From NCBI GenBank assembly GCA_947359465.1, contig OX375874.1:91916172-91980171 (forward strand): a stretch of DNA of 64,000 nt. Reading direction: 5' to 3'. Of the stretch, positions 21,723 to 36,607 are shown piece by piece; position 1 is the stretch's first letter, and every line of letters starts with the position of its first letter. The notes beneath the pieces are model-generated. The model saw only the letters and a program-made list of their open reading frames with translations, did no database searches and was not told the origin of the DNA. Position numbers and translations under genes: made by a program. Source of the DNA: Metellina segmentata. Lineage: Eukaryota > Arthropoda > Arachnida > Araneae > Tetragnathidae.

Positions 21723-24700
21723 TATTCGACGAAATACTTTAAATGGTTTTTAAAACTTAAAGTATGTAGTTATCATGGCTCAGAGTAGTTGAGAAAAATG
21801 TAGATTAGATTTTTCTTTATATTTTAGTATTTAAAGAAAAAATATGTCTCGACACGATACATCTTCAATGGACCCCTTCACATGTTGGTCGGAAACAAAA
21901 CTGCCGACCTGTAGGCTAAGCAGGGAAGTCTATATGCTGTGAAATTCTTAAAAATAGTATCAAAATTAGTCTTCTCGCCAAGCATATTTCAGTTGTATTA
22001 TTTGCCCTTACAAAATAAATAAACCGAATGACAAAATGTGCTTATTAAGTGTTCTAAGATAAAATAATATCTTTATTATGTCATTTCTGTTTTTCCAGCG
22101 ATGTTTCATTATAGGTAAATACATTTCTATTCATTATTAAACTTGAATTGGAAATTGTTTGGAATAACGCACCAACTTGGCTACTTTAGTTGTAAAATAA
22201 CGGTAGATCGCCAACTTGGCGAGCGTACCGTTTTGTCATCAAGTGAGATTTTTCACTGTTCGCCGTAATCAATGGTAAAAATCCAAGACAGAAATAAAGA
22301 TTCATGCTGTTGGGAAAAAACAAGGGGATATAATTTTGGCCTTTAGTGAGTTTAAAAAAAAATTGCCTAAATTTTCAAAAAGTATCTAAAATTATAGAAA
22401 TAGAGGCTTTTTAAACCATTTTGCTTAAAAATATACCTCTAGTTCCCAAGGTTTAAAAAGAATTGAAAAAAAGTCTAATTTTTACAGCCCTATTTATAAG
22501 ATCACAGATTTGCCTACTCCAATCCCTTAATTTATCTAAAATAACAAGAACTTTCCAAGAAACACAAATCACAACTTACAACGAAAGATCACTGCAATGT
22601 CATTCAAGGCTTTATTTACATGCAACATGTATTTATATTTCTAATGCTTAAAACTATCTATTTGATAAATATTTGAGAAAAATGATAATTGTTCACTTTT
22701 CCTTCTGTTACCGAGCTTTTACAGAGATTTACAGAAAACATAAACGGCAAATTTAAAGAACACATTTTTGAAAGTATTGCACAGAGTAAAACTTGGATAA
22801 ATAGTGATATAAACTTGTGTTTCTATGGATTTTATCTATACTATTTTTGGAAAAAAAAATATGGATAGGTAAAGTTTTCTGGAAATAGATATGCGAAATG
22901 CTGGAAAAGTGCCATGACTGTAAAAAATGTTTTTTCAGAAAGTGTTTTCGAGTTTTGGCATCGTCAATATTTGCATTTGTGTATGTATAATAAATATGAT
23001 TTTACAAACGCTTAGATACTGGATTTTTAGACGACTTCCATTTTATTGGCTTCTTCCTTTTTTATATGTAGTAATAACAATTGGTTTCTTTATATAACAT
23101 AGAGTGTTGTACAATATCTAGAATAAAATGTTGATGGATTAGCTGTGAAATTTTCATACGAGAAGTCGTTTTTACGTTTGATTGTTTTAAGCTCTTTTAC
23201 ATCATAAGCGTGGTTAGAACTTATAAAGGTTTGCACATAAATATGTGCTGCGTATTTTACACCATGTAGCAACAGGATTTCAGACCAATTTTTTTGATAA
23301 TCATGGTACACACCTAAACTCCATATCAGTTTATTTTAGACTACAAGGTATGAAAGAGACAAATGTGAGTTTCAGAGTGATGTCAAAATGGCATTTGTGA
23401 CACACAATTTTATTTTAGTATCAAAACAGTATATTACTTTGTAAATGGAATACATTTTAGTTAGTCTGTGTGCCTAATTTTTTAGAAGTGTCACTTTTAA
23501 AATGAATGTCTTTCATCATCAGTTCTTACGAGTGTGGCATTAAAAATTTCGAATGAATTTTTGTCAGTAGTTTGCCATCATAAAATAAAAGGATAATTCT
23601 TCCTTCTCATAACTGGTACCAGAGAATACATCTCGAATATACCCTCGAAACTAATGAGTGGACACTTGAGAACAATTTGATTTGATCATGGTTTAACCTG
23701 AACGCTGCGGCAGGTAAATAATTGTTACCACTAAAATTTTGTTTCACCAACGACATGGTATTGATCTGTGTACTGACTGTGGATGTTATCTCCTTTTTAA
23801 GTGACTGTTGGCATCGATCACTATTTACGAGCTGTCAGCGACTGAACTTCTAGAGGTTCCCTCTTTTTGTTCGGTGCCCCCTACTCTGCCAACCGTGAGG
23901 TGTGAACGCTTTGGGAAAAGCAGATACACGCTTCGGTGATATCTCTTCTCACGCCAAACGATACGCAACACAATACTATGAAAGGAAAGCTTCAGTAGTA
24001 CATGCCTCTCACGGCCCTATCGCTCACGTTTGGCAATTAGGCAAGGAGGCTCGGAGAGTCAGGCCAAAGAGCCGTTCTGTGAGACGATTGAAAAAATCTA
24101 AGCACCGAAGCGTAAAGGTTAAAGCCCCCCTCCCCACGCATTGTAAAGTTTTGAAGATCCATGAACTCTCACACACACGAGTGGTCTAGCTTATGTAGAT
24201 CAAATTGGATAATAAATAACACAACAAAATGAAATAACTGTTAATTTAAACAAAAGAAAGAACTGATGTTGGTTATTACGGTATGTAAAATAGAACTGTA
24301 TATTTAGTAATTCAGTATTGATTAATAATGCAGAGAACAAATAATGCATTTGAATTTACGATTTCATCTCTCTTCTCTCTCTCTTCTTTTTTCGTCCATC
24401 AATTATTATCACTTTCGAAAGTTTTGCGTGAATTGCTTTGCGTCGCATCCTACTTTTTATGTTATTGTGTTTAAATCGAGGTAAAGATAGGCATTGTATT
24501 AAAGCATGACAATTTCAAAGCATATCTAACCGGAAAACAACAATACACAGCAATCAGAGGCATTGTTCTTTCGTTCCTTCAGAATCGACAAATAAACGAA
24601 ACTAACATCGGATGCACGAGATGAATAAATAGGATAGAAAAACTATTTCGAAGTAACTTCAAAAAATGAACTATAATAAACTTGAAACCTCTTAAGGGTA

Positions 24701-25370
24701 AATTTAAATGCAGTGGAGGTCAACGAATTTAATTTTAGCGAGTTAATCTTTTGTAAACATTTTATGGCAAGATCGTTTGCGCGAAATTTCCCTGAAATGA
24801 TTGTGAAACCCTTCTGCAAGATCATTATAGTTGTGGTAACCGGAGAAAATAAAGGCAACCTAATTTTAAAATTAATTTACGTACTTTAAGCGCATGCAAA
24901 ATTTACTGTAATCAGTAATGATGCTCCTCACTTTATAAATCAGAGCCTTCTTCTCAGTAGCTGATTTTCGTCCATTAGAATTTTATTTGTGGTGACGCAA
25001 AATCACGCTTTCGTCCCTAATGAGAACTCCACGGCGTCGTAAATAAACTACGAAATGTCTTTACACGCAGCCGAAAGAAATAAACAATGAAACTCTGTTG
25101 CAAGATCGTGCAATCGTTCCCAACGAACTTGTTTTTGAGGTCGATGGGAGCATTAGTTGTCATAATTCTATAATTTGTATCCCGAAATGTGCAACACTGC
25201 GAGTAGAAGAAAAACGCAGTGAAACATGGTTTTTCTTACATTCACAACGAAATCAAAAGAATAAGCTTTTAATCAACTGCAACTTCGGTTGCAAAAATAG
25301 GTTTGCATAATATTTCTCAAGATGATGATTTGAGTAAGATAAGCATTCTTCGTTTAAGTTGGATGGATAA
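21723..25370. other. Intronic stretch, mostly unrecognised
   Basis: The one oddity is 23902-24189 (plus strand), an open frame with higher GC content than its surroundings and a Lys/Arg-rich C-terminal half. I recognise no family in it and see no splice sites. The rest is AT-rich and featureless to the eye. Confidence 0.4.
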
Positions 25371-26940
25371 ATTAAGTCTTCGTTGTAAAATGTTTGTAAA
25401 GCTTACACCATATGGGCATAAGTATTTGGACACTAGATATTCAGAGAATGATCTATCTTAGTGTTGGGGTGTTTTCCTGTTTAGGACTCGGCACATTGTT
25501 TTATGTGCCTGGTATTAAGTCTTCGATGTAAAATGTTTGTAAAACTTACAATATATGGACATAAGTATTTGGACACTAGAGATTCAGAGAAGGATCCATC
25601 TTAGTGTCGGGGTGTTTTCCTTTTTAGGACTCGGTACATTGTTTTATGTGTCTGGTATTAAGTCTTCGAGTTAAAATGTTTGTAAAACTTACACTATATG
25701 GACATAAGTATTTGGACACTAGAGATTCAGAGAAGGATCCATCTTAGCGTCGGGGTGTTTTCCTTTTTAGGACTCGGTACATTGTTTTATGTTCCTGGTA
25801 TTAAGTCTTCGATGTAAAATGTTTGTAAAACTTACACAATATGGACATAAGTATTTGGACACTAGAGATTCAGAGAAGGATCCATCTTAGTGTCGGGGTG
25901 TTTTCCTTTTTAGGACTCGGTACATTGTTTTATGTGCCTGGTATTAAGTCTTCGAGTTAAAATGTTTGTAAAACTTACACTATATGGACTTAAGTATTTG
26001 GACACTAGAGATTCAGAGAAGGATCCATCTTAGCGTCGGGGTGTTTTCCTTTTTAGGACTCGGTACATTGTTTTATGTGCCTGGTATTAAGTCTTCGATG
26101 TAAAATGTTTGTAAAACTTACACTATATGAACATAAGTATTTGGACACTAGAGATTCAGAGAAGGATCCATCTTAGTGTCGGGGTGTTTTCCTTTTTAGG
26201 ACTCGGTACATTGTTTTATGTGCCTGGTATTAAGTCTTCGATGTAAAATGTTTGTAAAACTTACACTATATGGACATAAGTATTTGGACACTAGAGATTC
26301 AGAGAAGGATCCATCTTAGTGTCGGGGTGTTTTTTTTTTTAGGATTCGGTACATTGTTTTATGTGCCTGGTATTAAGTCTTCGATGTAAAATGTTTGTAA
26401 AACTTACACTATATGGACATAAGTATTTGGACACTAGAGATTCAGAGAAGGATCCATCTTAGTGTCGGGGTGTTTTCCTTTTTAGGACTCGGTACATTGT
26501 TTTATGTGCCTGGTATTAAGTCTTCGATGTAAAATGTTTGTAAAACTTACACTATAAGGCCATAAGTATTTGGACACTAGAGATTCAGAGAAGGATCCAT
26601 CTTAGCGTCGGGGTGTTTTCCTTTTTAGGACTCGGTACATTGTTTTATGTGCCTGGTATTAAGTCTTCGATGTAAAATGTTTGTAAAACTTACACTATAT
26701 GGACTTAAGTATTTGGACACTAGAGATTCAGAGAAGGATCCATCTTAGTGTCGGGGTGTTTTCCTTTTTAGGACTCGGTACATTGTTTTATGTGCCTGGT
26801 ATTAAGTCTTCGTTGTAAAATGTTTGTAAAACTTACACTATATGGACATAAGTATTTGGACACTAGAGATTCAGAGAAGGATCCATCTTAGTGTTGGGGT
26901 GTTTTCCTGGTTAGGACTAGGAACATTGCTTTATGTAACT
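25371..26940. repeat. 143-bp tandem array spanning a Tc1 insertion junction (11 units)
   Basis: Units begin at ATTAAGTCTTCG: 25371, 25514, 25657, 25800, 25943, 26086, 26229, 26372, 26515, 26658 and 26801, every step exactly 143 bp. Each unit holds 35 bp of host flank, the TA target site, the Tc1 left inverted repeat (ending ATAAGTATTTGGACACT) and about 80 bp of element interior, including a transposase scrap reading VGVFSW.GLGTL. The last unit runs on into the rest of the element at about 26935. Outer units are more diverged than inner ones. Confidence 0.97.
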
Positions 26941-27389
26941 GGGACCATGACGCTTACGTGTACCTCGATATTCTGTATAATTCAGCCTTGCCTACACTAT
27001 ATCAATACTACGACGCTGAAGGTTATTTGTTCCAACAGGGTCGAGCTTCATGTCATACTGCAAAACGTGTGCTGGACTGGTTTCCTGAAAATGAGGTGAC
27101 ATTGCTTGACTGGCCTGTTTAGAGTCCCGATCTCAATCCAATCGAGCACTTGTGTCACAAACTGGAGCGATGTGTACGACACCATTACGCACCCTCATCT
27201 TCAGAACAATCTCTCCTCACAGTCTTGCAAGAGGCATGTCGACCTATTCCTGCCCATACTTACAGAGAACGTCAGGAAAGTGTCCCTCCATGTGTTACAG
27301 CTGTAATACAAGCAAAAGCTACTAATGAGAATAATAAAGCGCTTTATCTGATAAACATGCAGTGTCCAAATACTTTTGTCCTGATAGCG
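25406..27389 (+). mobile_element. Internally deleted Tc1-like element expanded by the 143-bp array
   Basis: The left terminus at 25406 follows a TA. The right terminus at 27389, GTGTCCAAATACTTTTGTCC then TGATAGCG, is followed by TA (27390-27391) and is the inverted match of the left end (AAGTATTTGGACAC shared). Without the ten extra units the element would be about 550 bp. The deletion that joined the left end to the transposase core is present in every unit, so it came before the amplification. Confidence 0.88.
26895..27330 (+). pseudogene. Tc1-like transposase remnant, catalytic C-terminal half
   Basis: It begins at GVFSWLGLGTLLYVTGTMT, aligned with the Tc1 block GCFSWFGLGPLVPVKGTMT. After a frame change comes GRASCHTAKRVLDWF (second Asp block, the Asp itself lost), then LLDWPV, a TAG, and SPDLNPIEHLCHKLERCVR, where the third catalytic Glu is kept. 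A C-terminal stretch ending TAVIQAKATNENNK is intact in frame. The N-terminal DNA-binding domains and the first Asp block were deleted. Confidence 0.8.
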
Positions 27390-27391
27390 TA

Positions 27392-29960
<2,569 letters not shown>

Positions 29961-30207
29961 AGTTCCTTGACGGTAAGAAGTTTGACTCAGACGACGGCAC
30001 TCAAACTAGCCGTGCGAATGTGGCTCTTCTAGCAGCCGACTTTATGAGACCGGGATTTTCAAACTGATCTATCGTTGGGGAAAATACCTCAACATGCATG
30101 GAAATTATGATGAAAAGTAATAAATGGGGTAAATATACTTTCATATCTGTTTCCTATTGTCATTAATTGCTTTTAATATTATTATTTTTTACATTATGTG
30201 CGTTACT

Positions 30208-30210
<3 letters not shown>
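29961..30210. other. Intronic stretch, nothing recognised
   Basis: Part may be further degraded mariner sequence, but I cannot align it. Confidence 0.4.

Positions 30211-30298
<88 letters not shown>
30211..30298. repeat. (TA)44 microsatellite
   Basis: An uninterrupted TA run of 88 bases, about 500 bp from the exon donor site at 30806 on the minus strand. Confidence 0.98.
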
Positions 30299-30304
<6 letters not shown>

Positions 30305-30805
30305 AAAGCTAAAAGGTCATAAGACACAGGCCAGAGGCAAATAAACTTCATGAAAATAATAAATAATAACTGTAACAATAAAAATATACTGACAGAAGAG
30401 TACGCTAAAGCTGCAACTAACTCTAACAGGTAAATATTTATATCATTCAAACACACAAAACAACTAAAAAGGAAAGCAAAAACTAAACAACAGTGGGGTA
30501 TTCATCCTGAAAACGAAAGTTAAATTTATCGTTCTGCTGCTCATATGTAGAAAACACCATTTGATACTGTCTGGGTCAGGCTCCTTCCCCGATGATGCCC
30601 TGATGCACCAACACTTTCATTTTGATAATTTCCATACGGTTTCAAATTTTTAATTTCCTTTTGTCTTGAAATTATATAAGTTGAAAGTTGAATGTACTTT
30701 TATCTTCCCTTTCTTCCGGAAAGAAAAACAATAGCCCCAGGGCTTATATCAATTTACCGTTCTAAACCTAGCATCGTGGGGATGAATCAAAAATAATCTT
30801 GTTAC
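30299..30805. other. Intron just downstream of the guanylyl cyclase exon
   Basis: It starts (minus strand) with the GTAACA donor at 30805. No other feature was seen. Confidence 0.6.
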
Positions 30806-31106
30806 CTCGAGTTCTGGAGTAGGTGTGCATAACGATGTCTTTGAGGGTGTTGTTGTCTTTGGTCAAGTAATCACCCGGCAGATAGAACGTCTCCAGAATC
30901 TCTATGTCGTTCTTCTGTGCGAGGTGGATGAGTGTTTCTGCTATCTGCTTCTCAGACGGATTGTCGGAGACGAGCAGGATAAGTTGATCCCACTCGAAGT
31001 GCTTCAACAGAGAGATCAGAGATTTGGACACCTTAGAGCTGGGAGGCAGGGTGCGGGCGAAGGTAGAAAAGATCGTCTTCTCGGACACTTTGCTGTCCGA
31101 GCATTT
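30806..31106 (-). CDS. Receptor guanylyl cyclase, ligand-binding-domain exon (upstream)
   Basis: This 301-bp internal exon encodes 100 residues plus one base. It starts KCSDSKVSEKTIFSTFART, continues LPPSSKVSKSLISLLKHFEW, DQLILLVSDN, IAETLIHLAQKNDIEILETF, and ends VMHTYSRTR. The CSDSKVS...FARTLPPSSKV core is the signature of the ANF-receptor (periplasmic-binding-like) extracellular domain of insect membrane guanylyl cyclases, which make cGMP on the cytoplasmic side. The acceptor is TTTCTTCTCACAG|AAA (phase 0) and the donor CTCGAG|GTAACA (phase 1). The open frame extends beyond both sites (30768-31145), but those ends are intronic. The preceding exon, expected to end near a conserved IPM..Y segment, was not found up to the window end, so the upstream intron is probably longer than 32 kb. 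Confidence 0.9.
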
Positions 31107-31699
31107 CTGTGAGAAGAAACAAAAAACACTCAGTGGAACAACCAATGAGGGAAAATAGTTGAAGGAAAAGTATAATTTTATTAAGTTTAGTTGTTATTAC
31201 CGTAAAACAAATGCGAAACATGTCAGAGAAAGATTGGGATCATTCCGTATATCACCAATCGAATCATGATATCATCGCAGAATAATACTTCGTTTTGTTT
31301 TTTGGTTTGACTTAATTGGGAAACATAATGGTTGCCAATGGTCGACAGTTTCGAAATGATGCTGCGTGGTAACGAAGAGTGAAGCTGTGATAGAAGTAGT
31401 AGTGGCATCGTTTTCCTATTACACAACTTCAGACAATTTATGGAAGTGATTTACATCGCATTGCCCATTCAACTGGTCATCGTGAACTATCCACTGAAGT
31501 GAGTGTCGATAATGGTGAGCACTATCTGTCTAGGTTATTCTGTATAGGTACCACAAACTTCTGTCAAATTTTGATAGTTAATCTACGGCATTTTAAGTCT
31601 TTACGACACAAAGCAAATCATCGTATTTCATAACTTATTTTTGATCAATTGATTCGTAAAACACATATTCCCTTTTCCTTCGGATTGTTTTTATTATTA
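31107..31699. other. Upstream intron, nothing recognised
   Basis: It begins at the acceptor polypyrimidine tract. No other feature was seen. Confidence 0.5.
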
Positions 31700-32551
31700 T
31701 CTATATATATAATTCTCTTACGTGGCACGCAAAAAAGACGTTATTTGTTATCGCGTTTTGGCAACACTACGCTATTGTTTGCCACGCGCCTCAATTGAAT
31801 TTATAGCGTTATCGGATAAATTTTTTTTAATTTTTAATTTTTCAAAATTTTTCGGGTTTATTCGCTTTGTGATTGGTACTAGCGAGTCACGTGATAGCGA
31901 GTCTTGCGGTTCAACGGGCTTATGAATTTGGCCAATTCGCAGACGATAAACACAGTTATATTTTTTAATTCATTCATTCATAAGATTTGAGACCACGCGC
32001 TAGAGAGTTTGCAATGTTTTCAGAAGAACCGGCACATTCGGTCGCCGTTTCCATAGCAACAGTCGAATATGAAAATATTAAGAAGTACTATTACAACAAA
32101 CACGGAGAAGTTAAAACATTTAAAAATATGATGAGATTTCCTCTGAATTTTAGCAATATGCTATGCTAAAATATTTAATTTTTTATGTGTAAATGAAATG
32201 TTTTGTTCTTGACATTTTAAAAACATTTTGTTTTTATTTACACTATATTTTCATGTATGAGCCGATAATTTTTGGAACGTTTTCCAAAGCTTAAGTACTG
32301 GGGTCGACTGATATACGGATCCGCTAATCTTGCAAAAAAAAGTAGGCAATTTTCCGTTACTCGGAAGGGAACCTTTAATTAATGTCGTACTAGAGGTCCG
32401 GGATCATTCCAGCAGCGATCCATATGGGGATGGATTGTGAAGTAATCCCCTCCCCCTCATAAAGTATAGTTCGTAAAGTGAACTAAATATGATTGCGTAG
32501 CAATCATCTGGGGTTGACGAGCGATAGCGAGCAGGGGGCGGAGCCCCCTAG
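31700..32551 (+). mobile_element. Non-autonomous Helitron (copy 2, 852 bp)
   Basis: It begins TCTATATATATAATTCTCTT after a host A (31699) and ends with the hairpin GGGGGCGGAGCCCCC merging into CTAG, followed by host T (32552). It shares 5' and 3' ends with the minus-strand copy at 6159-6802. It is about 200 bp longer and contains, near 32380-32410, GTCGTACTAGAG joined to GGTCCGGGATCATTCC, which looks like a piece of the SINE family A tail. No Rep/helicase is encoded. Confidence 0.88.
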
Positions 32552-35500
32552 TAGATTATTAAAATAGGTTTTTTAAAAGCTTTACATTATCTTAATTTCT
32601 ATAACTAATATATTTGTTTGGTATTGCATTTAAAAGCAACTATTACGGATCATATATTGTTGGTCATATATAGGTATCTCAACTTTAAGTAATAGCTGTC
32701 TTTCATTTGTCATATGTAAGAATTTCTTCTAATTCTTTTCAATAAATACTGTACAAGCATTTGTAGTTAATTACACGAGTCTACAATGGTTTGACACTTG
32801 TTATTGTTTTTTTCAAACTTAAAATTTAAAAATATGTTCCCATTTGACTGAATAAAGCATACTATGTTCAAACATTTTTCAAAGATAGATACTTCAATAC
32901 CAGCCGGGACAAACGGAAATCACCAAGCGAAAAGCTTTCAATCCAGAAAGGTTTCAGGTTTTTCAATTCAGAAAACTTTCTTTCCAAGATCTTGGGAAAT
33001 AATGTTCTCGGTTTGTCTTAACATTGGACTAATTACTGTGATTTCAAAATATTTGTGTCGCACACGCAATTTAAAGCGAATGGAAAAAAAACCGAGGAGC
33101 TATCTTATTTAAATATAAAATTACTTAGGAAACAGATTTGTGGAAAGTTTATGGTGAAAGGCAACACATTAACTGAACAATTCAAATCGAAGTAGCCTTA
33201 ATTGAAATTTACATTCCAGTGTACTTAATCGAATAACATCTCTGAATGTTAGAACTACTTTGTATACACTAACCAATGACACCAAACAATGAAAAAAGAA
33301 GCGAACAAGATAGAAGAAAATGGTACTAAACTAGAAAAGTTCCCTTTTATCTCAAAAAGTAAGATTTTTTTGAAGCTAAAAGTTTGCAGGGGATGGCGAT
33401 TTCTTCACCAGTTGCGATGGCATGGGAAGAAACTTTCTTTCACATCTGGAAACGATTTGAATTGAACTTTCTTTCGTAAGTAAAGTTCAAAGATGGAATT
33501 TTCGTAACAAAATTCATTCAGTGAATATAGTATTTCATTTGTATAATGTCTATGATGAAAAATGATATGTAGCACCGAAACAAAGGGAAAGACATGTCAT
33601 AATAAACACAATATAGATGCTGATGTAACTTCTGCGCATCGAGAAAATACACATTTTTACGAATGAATAATTTAAATAAATGTTGCGAATATAGGAAACC
33701 TGAATTTGTACATAAATTTTCTAGATTTCCATCGAATGGATATAAGAAAGTTCTTTATAAACAGAAAAATAAAATAACTAAAGACATAGGACACTTATAA
33801 AATAAGCAATTGTTAAACAACATTGTAAGATTTAAACGTTATGAATATGATTTCTTATGAGAGGCTTTCTGTATAAAGCTAAATGGCGATTGTGTTTGTT
33901 ATAGTAGAACATGCTTCCTGTACATATCCCATATTGGATAACATGAAGTAAAAGTCTAGTCTCTTGTTTTTGCTTAAACTAAATATAACTCTCATACTTT
34001 CATATTAGTATTAATATCGTTCGATAGATATATTTGGTTCTTTAGTATATTTGTACTACATTACAGACTGTTGACATAATTTTTGTTTCCAAACTAATTT
34101 GTTTTTTTATTTTCCTAGATTAACTAAAATATAAAGGGGGAGGATATTAAAAGCAAAAAACAATGTTATATTATGCTAGATATCATGTACTTGTATATTA
34201 TTGCTTTGTCCTGTGATAATAGCAACAGTTTGTCACTATGACGAGATACGTTCTTCCAAACTCTAGTGGCAGATAAACTGACGCGTTTAGCCAAATCTCG
34301 GTCTATGTGTATCATTTCCTAAAATGAGACGTTAATGAGCAATTGTCTATGTAGCATTCCTATAATTAAATCCAAGGAAACGACTAGGTGGTACTGTGAA
34401 TCAGCATCTTATATCATGAAATCACGTGTTTGGATGTGAAACAAATCTATACGGAATAGTCCGAACCTCTATTACCAGACTCGCATTTGTTTACGGGGAA
34501 GGTTAAGAAATTGTCAAACCTCGCGCTTTTTGTGGTTCTCGTCTTTAGCTCTTTCCTTTGCATAAGATATACTTTACAACAATGGAATAGAGGTGAAGCT
34601 TTCTCCATATGATGTCAATCACCTTAACGAGCTTATTGAAATTTACAAAACGGTAAATGGACTACGGTAAAATAATAGAGACCCATCACCGTTGCACCCA
34701 AGTAACATTGAAATCCGAAATGGATCTGAGTTTATTTTGCTCTTCATATAAAATAAGTGATCTGTACAGTTATTATACCAAACACTTCAACTGTTAGAAT
34801 TTAACGAAATTTTACTTTAAGACCTACCAATTTAATTTTAGAAGTGTTTCAAAACACAATGAAAAATGTTTCGTTTCCACCTATTTTAAGTACCTCAACC
34901 AACTTTTCACAGTTAATATAATAACATCACATCGCATCTATTAAATAAATACAAAGAGGTTATCTAAAAATGTGGTCTCTATTTAATGTCGCGATAATAC
35001 CTTTACACGCCTCAAGAAAATAAAGAACGCTTCACAGAAGTGAAGGGAATAATCATTAAAGGGACGTAGAGAAATATTAGGGTACAGCTCTGTGGAAGCA
35101 GAGGCCGTAATTCGGCTGTAAATGCCATCTTGAGGCTAGAGGTGGAAAGTTTTAGAGTTATTAAAGGGATGCTGAAGGTTATTGCCCCTATCATGCTCGG
35201 CCGGAACAACACTTTTAATCTCACGTTAGATGATCATATTTCGCTTCCGACTGCGGATGAAATTCCATCCTCGTATAATCATGGATCAAATGCGGAAGAA
35301 ACAGTTTTGCAGGTTGATGGCTAAATTAAAACTTTCTAATCGTTTAAAGATTTCTCTACACCGAAAGATTCGATGTGGCGTTAAGGGAATACTGTTCCTT
35401 CCTAAAACTATTGCCTTATATATTATTCTGTAAGGTCACACGTATGCATCACTTTTTCACTCAAATTATTAATTAATAATAATAAAACTGGTAATATAAA

Positions 35501-36607
35501 GGTTCATGTAGTAAACATTTGGACGAATGTAGTTGAAAATATTTAAACCTCTCTTTATTAAACTTAATTACAAAGTACCACTGCCAAATTATAGTCGTGA
35601 TCATATTGACACGTAGAAATAATTAAAATTTCGAAAGAAGGAATTTTAAAGGTTCGTTTGGAGGGAGGAGAAGCACAGTGAACTATAAAAGAACATGGAA
35701 CAATCATAAAAAAATAATCGAAGTCACATAAAATATAAAAATAGTTTGACATTTCAAGATTCTTTACTAGATAGAAAAAATTGCTCCTGTAAAGTTCTAT
35801 GATGTCCTTATCAAAAATACAGCCCTTAATGGAAAATAATTAGTCTAAAAAGATTATGTCCTGCCATCAGTCAGTCTTATCAATTTTTTAAACCATTTCT
35901 GCTTTCTTTCAGTTATTTATCATCTGCACAATTCAGTACGTGTCAATTATTTGTATAAGGTCACATTTATGTACCCCATTTCATTTAAACGGTTTAATCA
36001 TTGATAGTAAAAGCGGTACTATTAAAAAGGTCTTTTGGAGCATAAAACAGTCAATTAATCAAGTACAACTACTGATAAAAGCCTAACATCGAAGAAGAAA
36101 AACAAAAAGACCAAAGAGCTTCTACTCAATTAAATAGTGAACAACATGAAATAGCCGACAAGATTATGGGTTCAATAAAAGGTACAAAAAATATTTTTAT
36201 CGCTGTCCAAGTGGAATAGGAAAAACATTCCGCCAGCAAAGCACTCTGTACGCCTAAATTGATCGTCTCATGGGATTCACATCCATATTTATTCTTGGAC
36301 CGTTCTTCGAAGAACGGTCCAAGATTGCTTCCTAATGGCCCTGTGACATTTTCTTGACGGGCCTCAAATATCATGACACGCTTCGTACGTTTCACGCTAA
36401 CTTTAACTTTAGGGTGTGCTCCACGTGGTGCACCCTGAGCAATGTCTCTGACAGCAAGTTGTCTACAGCTTTCGGCATGGAATATCGTGCTTTCCCCACT
36501 TTGGGCATACTCGAGGTGCCTGACAATCTTGAGGTGTTAGGTTGAGCTTTTGCGATATAACCGAGCATAATTTTCTAACCATCCATCTGCATTTAATAGA
36601 AATTGTC
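32552..36607. other. AT-rich intergenic or intronic stretch, one palindrome
   Basis: No gene or known repeat was recognised in about 4 kb apart from the perfect palindrome at 36293-36324. Open frames of 60-90 codons (32864-33112, 35012-35224, 36126-36395) show no family resemblance. Confidence 0.45.
36293..36324. repeat. Perfect 32-bp palindrome
   Basis: The half-site TCTTGGACCGTTCTTC is followed directly by its reverse complement with no spacer. The centre TTCTTCGAAGAA contains inverted TTC/GAA pairs as in heat-shock elements, though no gene start is near. Confidence 0.9.

Noticed and set aside
36380..36540. Patch of balanced base composition that might be an exon
   Set aside because: All minus-strand frames were read; no continuity with the guanylyl cyclase domain and no paired splice sites.
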